64,000 nucleotides of DNA from Nigrospora sphaerica (taxonomy: Eukaryota; Ascomycota; Sordariomycetes; Amphisphaeriales; Apiosporaceae): the NCBI GenBank assembly GCA_018287875.1, contig JAGVVL010000001.1, positions 2,046,001 through 2,110,000 of the forward strand, read 5' to 3'. A program made the position numbers and the translations under genes. The notes under the pieces are model-generated. The model saw only the letters and a list, made by a program, of their open reading frames with translations. It had not been told where the DNA came from and searched no databases. Below, piece after piece: positions 10,797-21,144 of this stretch (positions within the stretch are counted from its first letter, which is position 1; each line of letters begins with the position of its first letter).

Positions 10797-13109
10797 CTAC
10801 ATGGCCCCATCCGCCGCCGGCGTCCCGCTGTCGCCCGCCTCGGCCCCGCCTCCGGCCGACTCGACGCCGTGGAAGGCGTCTCCAAAGGCGGAGTCCTCCA
10901 TAAAATCGCCGCCCATATCTCCAGGGGTGTCAGTACTGAAACCAGCCAAGGCGTCGCCGGCAGTGTCCAGGTCTTCCAGGGAGCCAAAGTCGTTTTCGGC
11001 ATCGAAGCCCATGTTGGCGGCCTCGGCTGGCGTACCACTCGCTGATTTGTTTCCGCTCTCGTTGCCATTGCCAGCGCCTTCCGCACCAGCCCCAGTGGGG
11101 TTTGGTTGCTGATCCGGTGTGGGCTTGACTGATTCGCTGGCTGGGACATTGGCTGGAGGATTGCTGGCGGGCGCCGCTGCTGCATTGGGGTCCGGTGTCT
11201 CGCCTCCCTTGGGAACGACAACCCATTCGCCGCTGCCGGTACCCTGGTCCGGGGCGGTTCCGGCCTGCGGGTGGTCGTCGGTTCCTGACATGGACACGTC
11301 GCCACCGGTCTGATTCGGTCCCTGCGCCGAGGGTGCCGCAGCGTTGGGGGAGGGCGCATTGAGATTCGCGGGTGTGGCAGCGCCGGAGGGCATGCCAGAA
11401 ACAGGGCCCTGAGGCGTAGCGAAGCTATTCCCACCCGGCGTTGAGGTCGAAGAAAGCCCGGTATGCATCTGGTCAAGCAAGGTGCTTGCTGTGCCACCCA
11501 TGTCAACGTCCGACTCGCCGCCCATCATGGCGCTCTGCTGTGAGCCCTGGCGCGACATCTCGTTTTCTCCGTTAGCGGCGGGGGCCGCCGCATTTGGCTC
11601 GACAAGTGCTGGTTGCTCGGGCTCGGGCACCGGCTCTTGGTACCCGCCATCTTGGATCCTCTTGAGGTCGTGAATGACTTCGGCACGGCGGCCCAACTGT
11701 ACCTCGACCTGTGATACGATCTCGTCCACGCTCTTGCTGTGCTTGCTTGTCCAACGAGCGGATCCGTCGTCAGCCTCCTCTGACCGGCGCTCGAGACTCA
11801 GAGGGCCCGAGCTTGCATCGTCGACAGCCGTGCGTAGGTCCTTTTCCGCCGTAGTCAACAGCGAGTGCTTCTTGAATCTGGCCATTTTCTTTTCGTGTTC
11901 CGCTTTGAGCTTCGCCATCTCGGCGTTGGTCGACTCGATGCGCTCATGTACGCGTTTCCGGAACTCGGCGGCCTGCTCGGGCTCCAGATGGCCCACGGGC
12001 TGCGCAGGAGCGTTGTCAAGGGCCTCAATGCCCTGGGCAGGCAAAATTCCTTCGGTCAACGCAGACAGTTCCCCCTTCAGGCCGAGGCCAAGACTTGTAA
12101 ACGCAATTTGGCCCATGCGATACGGCGAAGACAGTATCTCCTCCATCCATTCATGGTTCTGGCGGTACCGGGCCTGGCTGATCTCGCGCGGGGTCATATG
12201 ATCAAACATGTCGCCTCGTGAGGTGTCTTCGTCGTCGTCGTAAGCGTTGTCGGGCGGTAGTATGGCGCCCATCGGAGGAACGGCTTGGGCGTGGGCCGCT
12301 TGTGCCGTTCTTGCTCTCTTAGACGGCGGCGCAGCCGCAACATTATGAGGCGGGTAGGCTATAGCTTGGGGAACGCCCCGGCTGCCAGCCGCGTACATGG
12401 CCTGTCTCGACGGCTCTCTGGGCCAGGCTATCTGAGGCCAGTTGATGCGATCGCCGAGGATGAATTCCTTGCGCTGGATCTGTCCACACCGCTGCAGATA
12501 AGCGCGGGTGTCGAGAATGTTTTGGGTGCGAGGGTCGCGCGGCAGCATCTGCACGGGGATGCGTTCGTTGCCATCGACCGGGCCGTAATGGACGATCCAG
12601 AGGCTCGGGTCGACCTGAGGCGCATTAGGGTTGTGAGTGTTCGGGGGGACGAGGCGGAAGCGTCTGCGGGAGTGCGTGGCAAAGGGTTCGTTCAAGGCGT
12701 AGCCGGCGCCGTGGTAGTACATTTCGAGGACGACGCCGTTGCCGACCTCCTGCCGCATATGCTGCTCCTGCGGCGGCCAGATGTAGCCGTCGCTCGCAAA
12801 GTTGGTGCCCATCATCTGCAGCGGCTGCCAGGTCATGAAGATGCTCCCGTTGTCGGGTCGGTCGAGATAGGTCCAGTAGAAGGGGGCCTTGTCACGGGCA
12901 ACTTGGGGGGCCTGCATGAGCCAGCTAGTGACTTCGGGAATCTCGACACGCGCCTTCTGGGCATATCGCGAGGTCGACACGAGATGCACATGGGCGAGCT
13001 ACGGAAACAAGCGTGGATGAGCATCGGCGCGTCGATACAGCAACGGGCCCTCTTGAACACGTACCAGGTCGCGATGGACCCCATGGCTGGGGTCACCCAT
13101 TGCAGACAT
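10797..13109 (-). CDS. ssr4: SWI/SNF and RSC complex subunit Ssr4
   Basis: Two minus-strand exons, 13109-13065 and 12998-10797, give 748 residues; the 66-nt intron 12999-13064 is GTACGT...CGTAG. The long second exon has no ATG at its front. Splicing to the 15-codon first exon supplies the start and the expected LAHVHLVST segment. Residues about 15-220 match the fungal Ssr4 N-terminal domain (SWI-SNF_Ssr4, formerly DUF1750), with conserved blocks such as FMTWQP, ASDGYIWPP and THSRRRFRLV. A middle region has a charged coiled coil near residues 365-420. The remainder is a long low-complexity Pro/Ala/Gly/Asn/Thr tail with acidic patches. In fission yeast Ssr4 belongs to both SWI/SNF and RSC remodellers, so a nuclear chromatin role is inferred from the family. 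Confidence 0.9.
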
Positions 13110-15064
13110 TGTGCAAGAAGCGGACAGGGCTCAGGACCGACTAAGCATGTAAGTTGCGCCGGGGAGGCGCGAGGGGCGGCGCCGGCTAAAGGTGCAATGA
13201 ACGCGGGCGCAAACTGTCTCGACGCGACGGCGAGGCTGATGATGCGGGTTCTCAATTGGTGTTGGTCCCGTCGCGATCGATTTTCGCCCGGGCGTTGCGG
13301 GTTGTCGGATTGCTTACTACTGACACACAATATGCACGGGCCACTACGCACCAGCCATCTTTTAGTTATGCTGTGGTTATGTACATGCACATGTGTACAT
13401 TCCCAGGCAAGCCACGCAGCCACGCCCTTTATCACAACACAATCGAATGGATGCCGGGACAGCCCTTTTGTTCCCATCGACACCACTCACGTTTCGTCCT
13501 CGCCAAAGGATGTACAGAAATCGTTATGTTCGAATCCCATGCCCAAATCGTGAGGGGAGCAGAGTCGGTACTTCTAGAATCCTGCCGTTCAGGGAAGGCA
13601 TCGCTTCGACCCGTCCCAACCGAGCAAGTCGAAACGTACCGGTATTTCTCGTCTGATCTGGTCCGACTCTTCGGCATGGCATGGCCAGGCCAGTTCCGAC
13701 GACGCAGGGGCAGGCGTCTCATCAGTCCTCGGCCGAGATTCCCGATCCGGTCTTTGGTTTACGTCAGCTGGCGACTGCATGGCACCCCCGACGGGCTTGT
13801 CTTCTCGTACAAGTGATATGGGATGCGCCCCAAAAACAGGCGCTAGACTAACGAGCCTGGTCAGGGGCCGTTTCAACCCCTGGGATCCGCCCCGTGTCGG
13901 AGCCGCAACAGGGATCTTCTCCGCGCCCTACCCTTCTACAGCTGTTGTCCTTGCCGTCCGATACGTCCTGCTGGCTTGCACGACTGCTGCCGCGCCGTTT
14001 TGCCAACGGCGGACCGCTCATTCTGCCCGCCACAACCCTTGGCTTCGCAGAGGAACCACGGTTGCGAGATGAGATGCTCGTGCAAGCCCTGTAACCGCTG
14101 GCTAGGTCCGGAGCGCGCACGGCTTGTCTTTTCCGTACGCGCAAGTCAGTCATTCTGCCAGACAGAATTTCACTTAGCAGCCAGCATCTCCCTTGCCCAT
14201 CACGGCCATCCGCCAGCAGATCGGGCTCCTGTTGTCTCGGCTCACCACGCATAGGTACCCAGTAGACACGTTCAGTCTGTACCGCGCCGGCACTGCCTCT
14301 CGTTCGATTGAGCCCTACGGATCCGTCGGCTGATGGTACGGCCTAGGCCCCCAGGGGGGAGAATAGACGGTTGTACCGGTCCGCACCAGGTCAGTACCAC
14401 TTTGCGAGCCTCCGCTCGCTTGGTATTGCGGGAGCCCTCGCTACTCGAGATCCGAGTTTGATCTTCCTTGGCAGCCTGCAAGGCACCCTTTTTATTTCGG
14501 CAACCTTATCCTTATGTCCACATTTGCTAGTCCGCATGCTTGAGGTTCTCCCTCTTGGCCAGTCCACTGAGACAAGGGCGATGGCCTCCGCTCACTACAT
14601 CCGTCTACGTTGGTCTAGGCACAGCCGCTCCGGTTTGAAGTTGACCTCTACCCTGTCGGCTGAGGTTTTATCATACAGCCAAGAATACCCGTTCATGGCA
14701 TGGGATGACGTTCCCCATGCTTGACTCCATGTTGCCGCCTTACCTATTCCCCGTAAGGCGGCAAGGGCCTTGGGTACAAGACATCGGTAAGTTCCCGCAA
14801 ACCTCGCGGGCGTGGATCTTTGTTTCTCACATCCTGTCGTTCTTGCATCACTGTGTGGTTTCTAGTTCTCTTCGTTTGTTCTTGCTGGACATTTTTTTTT
14901 TCATTTCGTTTCTCGTCAATCCTTTAGACAGCGTCTGCAGGCCAGCTTCTACGCACATCACTTTCACTTCTCGTACACATTTTTCTTCTCGAACTTCGTG
15001 TTGCCTGACCTCTAGCCTGCGGTGAAGCCTGTTTCTACCGGTCATTGTCCATTCGAAAGGCAAT
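13110..15064. other. Divergent intergenic region (ssr4 / GPI-protein promoters)
   Basis: About 1.95 kb between two divergent starts. No open frame has a recognisable product. The last 250 bp, rich in T and C with TTCTC/TTCTTG runs, probably form the leader of the GPI-anchored protein gene. Confidence 0.55.
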
Positions 15065-18000
15065 ATGAAACACGCTTTTGTTACCCTGCTCATCCTGGGC
15101 TCAGCACTTGCTGGTGGCCTGGAGGGACAGGCCAACAAAAACTCGACACTGGCAGTTTCCGAAGATGCTAGTGTAGCTAGTATTCAGGACCGGGGTCTGA
15201 CAGAGCTTGTCTTCCCCAGGGCCGCCGACAGCAAAGGTGAGGGCGGCGACTCGCAGCCCGGCCAGACTGAGGATCAAAACAAAGATGAGGACAAAGGGAA
15301 GTCTGGCCAGAACCAGGGTCAGCAAGGCGGGGACCAGAAGGACGCCGACAAGCAAGGCGGGAAGGGCCAGCAGGATGGGGCAAGTCAGAGTGGTGACAGC
15401 CAGAAGGATACCCAGAAGCCTGGTCAGGTCGGAAACAACCAAGATAAAAACCAGGACAGCAACAACCGAGGCGGCAACGACAACAACCAGGGCGGTGAAC
15501 AGGGAGGCGGCAAGGGTAACAACCAGGGCGGTGGCCAAACTCAGAACCCGCAGAACGGTGCAGACAAGCAAGATGGCGAGGGTCAGCGGAATGGTGCCGA
15601 GAAACAGGAAAATGGCAGCCAGAAGGGTGGCAACAGTCAAAACGGTGGTTCTCAGAAAGGTGGCGACGCTCAGAAGGGCGGTGATGCACTGAGAGGTGAT
15701 ACTCAGAAAGGTGGCCAAAACGGCGATGCTCGGGTAAGAAACGCTTGCACCTCTTATCCGTAATGGCCGTGTGATAACCACTAACTCCAAGTCAGAACGA
15801 TGGCCAAGATGGTTCTGAAGCAAGCAAGACAGCGACTGCCACAACCTCCGATGCCGCTGCAAGAGAAACGACATCGGCTAAAGAGAGTACTTCTACCAAG
15901 AAGAAGACGACCGCAGCTGCTAAGGAAACCACCGCCGAAGACGCTACATCTGCTAAGAAGCTAGCTTCTACTACTGCTGCTCCCACCACCGCCGCCTCGA
16001 AGAAGAAGTTGTCTTCTGCCGCGACGACTACCGCTGCCGCGAAGGAGACTGCCTCCAAGGACACCACATCCGCCAAGAAGAAGACGTCTTCCGCCGCGAC
16101 GACTACCGCTGCCGCAAAGGAGACTGCTTCCAAGGACACCACATCCGCCAAGAAGAAGACGTCTTCCGCCGCGACGACTACCGCTGCCGCAAAGGAGACT
16201 GCTTCCAAGGACACTACATCCGCCAAGAAGAAGACGTCTTCCGCCGCGACGACTACCGCTGCCGCAAAAAAGACTGCTTCCAAGGACACCACATCCGCCA
16301 AGAAGAAGACGTCTGCTGCCTCGACTGCGTCAGCTACCTCGGCTGTCAAGACAAGCACATCCGCCAGCAACGCTCCTTCCACGGATAAAGCAACAGGTAC
16401 AGACAAGGCTAGGGGCGCTGTAAGTTCCTCCAAGGTCCTGGATACAACGGCGTCGTCGCTCAGCGGGGTGGAGTCGGCTCCCACTTCTGTACCCACCTCG
16501 GCTGATGCTCCGGCCTCGACTTCGGCCTCCGTGGCGGCTTCGGTATCAGCTTCGGCCTCCGTGGCTGCTTCGGCCTCAGCTTCAGCCTCGGTAGCGACCT
16601 CAGCATCCGTATCCGTCCCCGCCTCTCAAAGCACCTCTGTGGCGACCCCTGCGTCTGCTTCCTCTTCCACTTCTGTTTCCCAGAGTGTTTCGGTGGCCGC
16701 CCCAATTTCTGTGTCTGCTTCCGCTTCCGCTTCACAAAGCGCTTCCGTGGCCGTTTCAGCCTCGGCACCCGCTTCTGTTTCCCAGAGCGCCTCGGTGGCT
16801 GCCCCCTTCTCTGCTTCCGCTTCCGCTTCCGCCTCACAAAGCGCTTCCGTGGCCGTTTCAGCCTCGGCATCCGCTTCTGTTTCCCATAGCGCCTCGGTGG
16901 CTGCCCCCTTCTCTGCTTCTGCTTCTGCTTCCGCCTCACAAAGCGCACCAGTGGCTTCTTCGGCCTCGGTGTCTGTCTCTGTTTCCCAGAGTGCTGCGTT
17001 CCCTGCGTCGGTTTCAGTGTCAGCTTCAGCGAGCAATTTGGCTTCAGCGAATAATTCAGCTTCAGCGTCAGTCGCAGTGAGCAACTCGGCTTCAGCAAGC
17101 AACTCAGCTTCAGCGTCAGTCGCAGTGAGCAACTCGGCTTCGGCCTCGGCTTCAGCAAGCAACTCGGCTTCGGCGTCGGTCGCAGCGAGCAACTCGGCGT
17201 CAGCTTCAGTGAGCAACTCGGCTTCAACTTCAGCTTCAGCGAGCAACTCGGCTTCGTTGTCAGTCGCAGTGAGCAACTCTGCTTCGGCATCAGCTTCGGC
17301 ATCAGCTTCGGCATCAGCTTCGGCATCAGCTTCGGCGAGCAACTCGGCTTCGGCTGCTGTTTCTGTTTCTGCGTCGTCTGCTTCAGTGTCTTCTGCCTCG
17401 GCCTCTCTCTCAGCTTCGTCGTCAGTTCCTGTCCTCTCGCTGCCGACGGATTTACCGGCCGCTAAGGGTCCCGGGGCGCTGAACCCCTTCGTCCCACCTT
17501 CGGATGGCACAGAACCTCTGATCCCTGGAACTGGTTCCAAACCAACAGCTCCCTCTACACCCATTGTTGGCAACCCAGAGAACTCTGCCGGCAGGCCTTT
17601 AACACCTCCGTCCAGGGGCCCGGCGGATCCCGAATCACCCAAGTCTGGCGACGGAAACAGCAGAGGCGGTGGTTCAGACCCTTCAGCGTCCAAGGCGCCT
17701 GTCCAATCTCCAACTTCGGCTGTTGAACAGCCTGGGGCCACTGATTCCATTAGCTCGACGGGTATCTCGACGCGTACCTCGACTGGCATCTCGACTAGCA
17801 CCCCAACCGGCATCTCGGCCAGCATCTCGGCCAGCGTCTCGACCACCATCTCGGCTCCCGCGAGCGTCTCGTCTGCGTCGACGTTTGCGACGAGTTTGCT
17901 CCTCGGTACGCCCATATCCGCGGCCCCTATTGAGAAGGCGAGTGATAGTCTGGGAGGCACCACCGGCAGCGGACCTTCGGGCACGACTGTCACGACGGGG

Positions 18001-18090
18001 CCCTCGAACGCCGCGGGAGCGTTGGTCCTTCCCCTCTTCCTGGCGACCTTTGTCGCTGGGTCGGTGGGTGCCCTGCTAACGGTGATCTGA
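15065..18090 (+). CDS. Predicted GPI-anchored, repeat-rich cell-wall protein (adhesin-like)
   Basis: Two exons, 15065-15733 and 15796-18090, give 987 residues; the 62-nt intron is GTAAGA...GTCAG with a CTAAC branch point and joins in phase 0. Residues 1 to about 18 form a signal peptide (MKHAF start, hydrophobic core, Ala-Gly end). Residues 60-223 are Gln/Asn/Gly/Lys/Asp-rich. A Thr/Lys/Ala region follows, with four 25-residue repeats at about 296-395, then about 300 residues of almost pure Ser/Ala/Val with Asn-Ser-Ala-Ser units at about 450-770. A Pro-rich stretch and Ser/Thr-Ile repeats lead to a C-terminal hydrophobic tail of about 22 residues behind a Ser-Asn-Ala-Ala-Gly stretch, typical of GPI attachment. 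There is no catalytic domain and no cysteine in the spliced protein. Cell-wall or adhesive function is inferred from architecture; I do not recognise a named orthologue. Confidence 0.85.
16012..16311 (+). repeat. Four 75-bp in-frame tandem repeats
   Basis: Units begin at 16012, 16087, 16162 and 16237 and differ by only a few bases. Each encodes 25 residues containing [17 protein letters not shown] and a TSAKKKT end. The near-identity of units at silent positions suggests recent expansion or homogenisation. Confidence 0.97.
16500..17440 (+). repeat. Imperfect Ser/Ala-coding repeat tract, including a 12-bp x4 array
   Basis: About 940 bp of degenerate TCNGCN repeats. An early zone has units encoding [16 protein letters not shown] segments. 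A later zone has units encoding [11 protein letters not shown] perfect 12-bp unit (GCTTCGGCATCA) is repeated four times at 17281-17328. All are in frame within the GPI-protein gene. Confidence 0.9.
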
Positions 18091-18951
18091 TGTGGCAAAC
18101 TCGGGCCTGGAATAATGTGAAAGCTCTGGTCTGGATCCCTCAAGTAGACGAGAGCTTACGAGCGGGCTTATTAATTTTTAGTTGAATGAGGACGACAATA
18201 TCCATCTGACATATTCAGCCCTTTGTAAAGGTAGTGGCCGTCCTGCGATGTAGTCATGGCCGTCATGTGCACGCGGCCTGGCCACCGCCCACTGCGCAAA
18301 TGCCTGCCGGTTTGCCCGCCTCGCGAGCCCCCGCCGGCGGGGGGGCGCCCGTGCCGCTTCGGGCCGGAGCGAGACCCGTTATCCATCATGCACATGCACG
18401 CATGCATGGCAGGGCCCGTCGGAGGGGGATTCTCGTCTTCCCCCGAAACCGGCCTTGTCTCAGCGCAGAGCCTCGCATCGAACGACAGAGGCACTACCGG
18501 CCGTGAGACGGCAGGCAGTGCGGGATCGCTTCCGACCCGACGCATACCGCTCTGGTCCTTGGCGAAACTCGGATATGTGTTCTCGCGCCCCCGAATCGGC
18601 GGGAGACGCGCACGCTGGGCGTGGATCGACGACAACGGCTGACATGGCGTCGTGTATGACTGCTCTTGTCACGCTCTGTTTTAGGGTCGCCCGCACAGAC
18701 TATCGTTGGGTTGGGAGCGAAGTGCTCCTACGGCAACACTGGTGGCTTTTGTGTGACAATAGTGCCGAATAGTCTCGAGCTCGGTCGCCTCGCGTCTGGT
18801 ACAGGCGGGTACTATTTCTACCTGGAATTAAGGTATCTAATAACGCTGTAATGGAGGACTACACCAATAATGCTACTGTCGTCGTGAAGCCGAATTCGGC
18901 GTCGCATTCGGCCACCGTAGCCACGCTCTCGCCGCCTAGGCACCTGGCACA
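18091..18951. other. Convergent intergenic region
   Basis: 3' regions of the GPI-anchored protein (+) and the PI-PLC-like protein (-). No gene or RNA is seen. Confidence 0.6.
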
Positions 18952-20361
18952 CTATTGCTTCAGTTGCAAACGAGCATTCCAGCCCACGATGCACCGTATG
19001 AGATCCCAGTCGCCGTCCAGACCGACCCAGTCGGTGACCACAATACCCGTAGCGCCGTCGCCTACGCCGGAACCCGCCGGCCCTTTGCCCGGTTCGGCGT
19101 GCCGCAGCGAGAGGTACTCGATTATGGCCGGGTTGGCTTTGGCGGCAATCTTCTCTGGCCAGCAGTTAGCGTTGAAGAAGTTGCTCCCGCTCAAGAAGTT
19201 GACATGGAAAGGCTTATGTTCGATATCGGGCTTAGCAAGAGCCGGGCAGACGATGGCGGCCGCGCGCTCCAGATGCGCCCGCGACATTTCAATCTTTTTC
19301 TGGATGTTGTGAGTCTGGGTGACCTCGTAGAAGTCCTGCACGCGGGCAACGCCCGGCGGGCCCGTCAACTCGTTGGCACAGTTATCGGGCCATGCCGAGG
19401 CGTCGAGCCCAAATCCGCGTCCGCCGTACTCGCCCTCCAAGGCCTCGTCGTTGACGTAGCGGCGGAACAGGACTATCTTGCCGCGTGCTTCGCCGAGGCT
19501 AGGGATCTGGGGCCGCGTGAACCACCGAGGATTGTCCGGGGCGCAGTAGCGCTCGCGCAGATGGCGTGACAGCTTCTGGTCGGTGCCCCTGCCTGTGCCT
19601 TCGCGCTTGATGCTCATGACGAGCGTCTCGGAGGGGTTGGCGTCCAGAAAGGCGTAGACGTCGGCCAGCAGGTCATGGAAGTATTTGGTGCCCGTCAGCG
19701 AAATTGGAAAGGCACTGTGGACCAGTGCCAGGTCCGAGTTGCCTGCTTTGCCGTCAACCGACACGCGGATATCAAAGAAGCGCACGCCGTTGTCGAGCTG
19801 CTCGCGGATGCTCACAGCCTGACAGCGCACCGACGGCAGCGCCACGTGGCACGTGGCGCTGTTGTGCGTTCCGGGGATGGACAGGGCTGAGAGCGGCCAC
19901 TCGTCGCGCAGGCCGTCCATCCAGCAGGCCAGGTGCGCCGAGCTGAAGATGGCCAGGCAGGCGCCCGAGAGGACGTAGATGACGGTGAAGTCATGGGGGC
20001 CGCCATCCAGCTTCTTCATGACATTGCTGTGGCGCGACGAATTGGGGGCGTCGACCTGGTAGCGGTGGCTCTCGCACTCGAACACCAGGCGGATGACCTC
20101 ACGGCCGGGGTCCGGCGCCCGTATGTCTGTGGTCCGGGCCTCAAAGCGGTCGATTGGGATCGACACCTCCCGATAGGCCTCGACGTCCCCTTGCGCATCG
20201 ACTAGGGGGGCGACGCTCGCCGCCGAGGTGAAGAGGCCCGAGAGCTTGCCGGCGATGTTAACGCAAGTGCGGTCCGGCTTAGGGGGCTGGCCCTCGAACC
20301 GCTCGACGAGCTTGAGCTCGAGCACCGTGGCAGTGCAGTTGCGAAGGACGAGATCGGCCAT
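18952..20361 (-). CDS. PI-PLC X-domain protein (bacterial-type phosphatidylinositol phospholipase C fold)
   Basis: A single exon of 469 residues. The PLC X domain starts near residue 150. Its SIPGTHNSATCH block puts the first catalytic His at 166. FFDIRVS gives Asp197 and Arg199, and LALVHS gives the second His at 215. This His-Asp-Arg-His set and its spacing match bacterial PI-PLC and animal PLCXD proteins. No Ca2+-dependent eukaryotic Y, C2 or PH domain is visible. Residues 1-145 form an extra N-terminal region without recognised motifs, and there is no signal peptide, so a cytosolic or membrane-peripheral site is inferred. Expected chemistry is cleavage of phosphatidylinositol (or a related lipid) to a cyclic inositol phosphate and diacylglycerol. 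The substrate is not provable from sequence. Confidence 0.88.
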   Translation of the reverse strand: MADLVLRNCTATVLELKLVERFEGQPPKPDRTCVNIAGKLSGLFTSAASVAPLVDAQGDVEAYREVSIPIDRFEARTTDIRAPDPGREVIRLVFECESHRYQVDAPNSSRHSNVMKKLDGGPHDFTVIYVLSGACLAIFSSAHLACWMDGLRDEWPLSALSIPGTHNSATCHVALPSVRCQAVSIREQLDNGVRFFDIRVSVDGKAGNSDLALVHSAFPISLTGTKYFHDLLADVYAFLDANPSETLVMSIKREGTGRGTDQKLSRHLRERYCAPDNPRWFTRPQIPSLGEARGKIVLFRRYVNDEALEGEYGGRGFGLDASAWPDNCANELTGPPGVARVQDFYEVTQTHNIQKKIEMSRAHLERAAAIVCPALAKPDIEHKPFHVNFLSGSNFFNANCWPEKIAAKANPAIIEYLSLRHAEPGKGPAGSGVGDGATGIVVTDWVGLDGDWDLIRCIVGWNARLQLKQ

Positions 20362-21144
20362 GGTAGGACGAGGTTGCCTGGCGGAGAGGTTGGGCGAGGC
20401 TTCTGGGTTCTAACCCATGATGTCGTAGGTTGAGGGATCGGGTAGTGTCCCCGTCTAGGAGGTACGTAAGATTATTGAGAAGTACGCGCCAAGGGGTCGG
20501 CTGAGCTCTGACGGGCAGACGGCCAGGGCCCTGCTTGAAATGGGTAGCACGGCCCTGGGGCGTGGCGAGTCCGATGGGAATAACAAGGCAGTGGAGCTGC
20601 TCGGTGTCGCACGCCGCGACAGATGTAGGCAGACAGGCCGGAGGCAGGTTTGGGAGGATTTTGGTACTGATTATAGGATGTTGGTTTGAAGCCAGAACGA
20701 TCGATAAAAGGCAGAGAGGGAAATACGCAAGCCCTAGGATAAGTACCTCGTAGGTACCTCTTCTGGTACTCCAGGTTGACCGTTGCAAGTCAACTTGGGA
20801 TCGCACTTGCTGATTGGCAAAACAAAGCGAAAGTTGGCGACCACTATAGTACGTTCCAACTCTGGTAACCATAAAATATGATTGCATCCCCTACCCAATT
20901 AGATGGCTTCTCAGACAATATGCTGCGTATGTAAATCGGATCTCGGCGCCTGGTAGGCTTCCTTGGCATATTCATTATTTTCCAATAATTGGTTCATCAC
21001 CGCAGCTGGCTGCATCACTCCTCGGGTCTGTTATACAAGGCAAAGTACCTAACGATTTCGGGACACGCGCCACCAGAGGCTGCCCGTTTGTGAAACTGCT
21101 TCCGATGCCCGCCACGGCATGGGCATATCTTGTCGAATGACCAT
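20362..21144. other. Intergenic region between tandem minus-strand genes
   Basis: It should hold the promoter of the PI-PLC gene and the 3' end of the SET gene. No supported coding sequence. Confidence 0.55.

Noticed and set aside
12285..13553. 422-residue plus-strand open frame over the 5' half of ssr4
   Set aside because: Antisense shadow of the conserved Ssr4 domain; it runs across the ssr4 intron and promoter with no conserved features.
13530..13560. GTTCGAATCCC motif resembling a tRNA B box
   Set aside because: The flanking bases do not form a T-stem, and no acceptor stem or A box was found at the right distance.
16626..18143. 505-residue Glu/Ala-rich open frame antisense to the GPI-protein gene
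   Set aside because: It is the complement of the Ser/Ala repeats; repeats keep all frames open. The sense frame has a signal peptide, an intron and a GPI tail.
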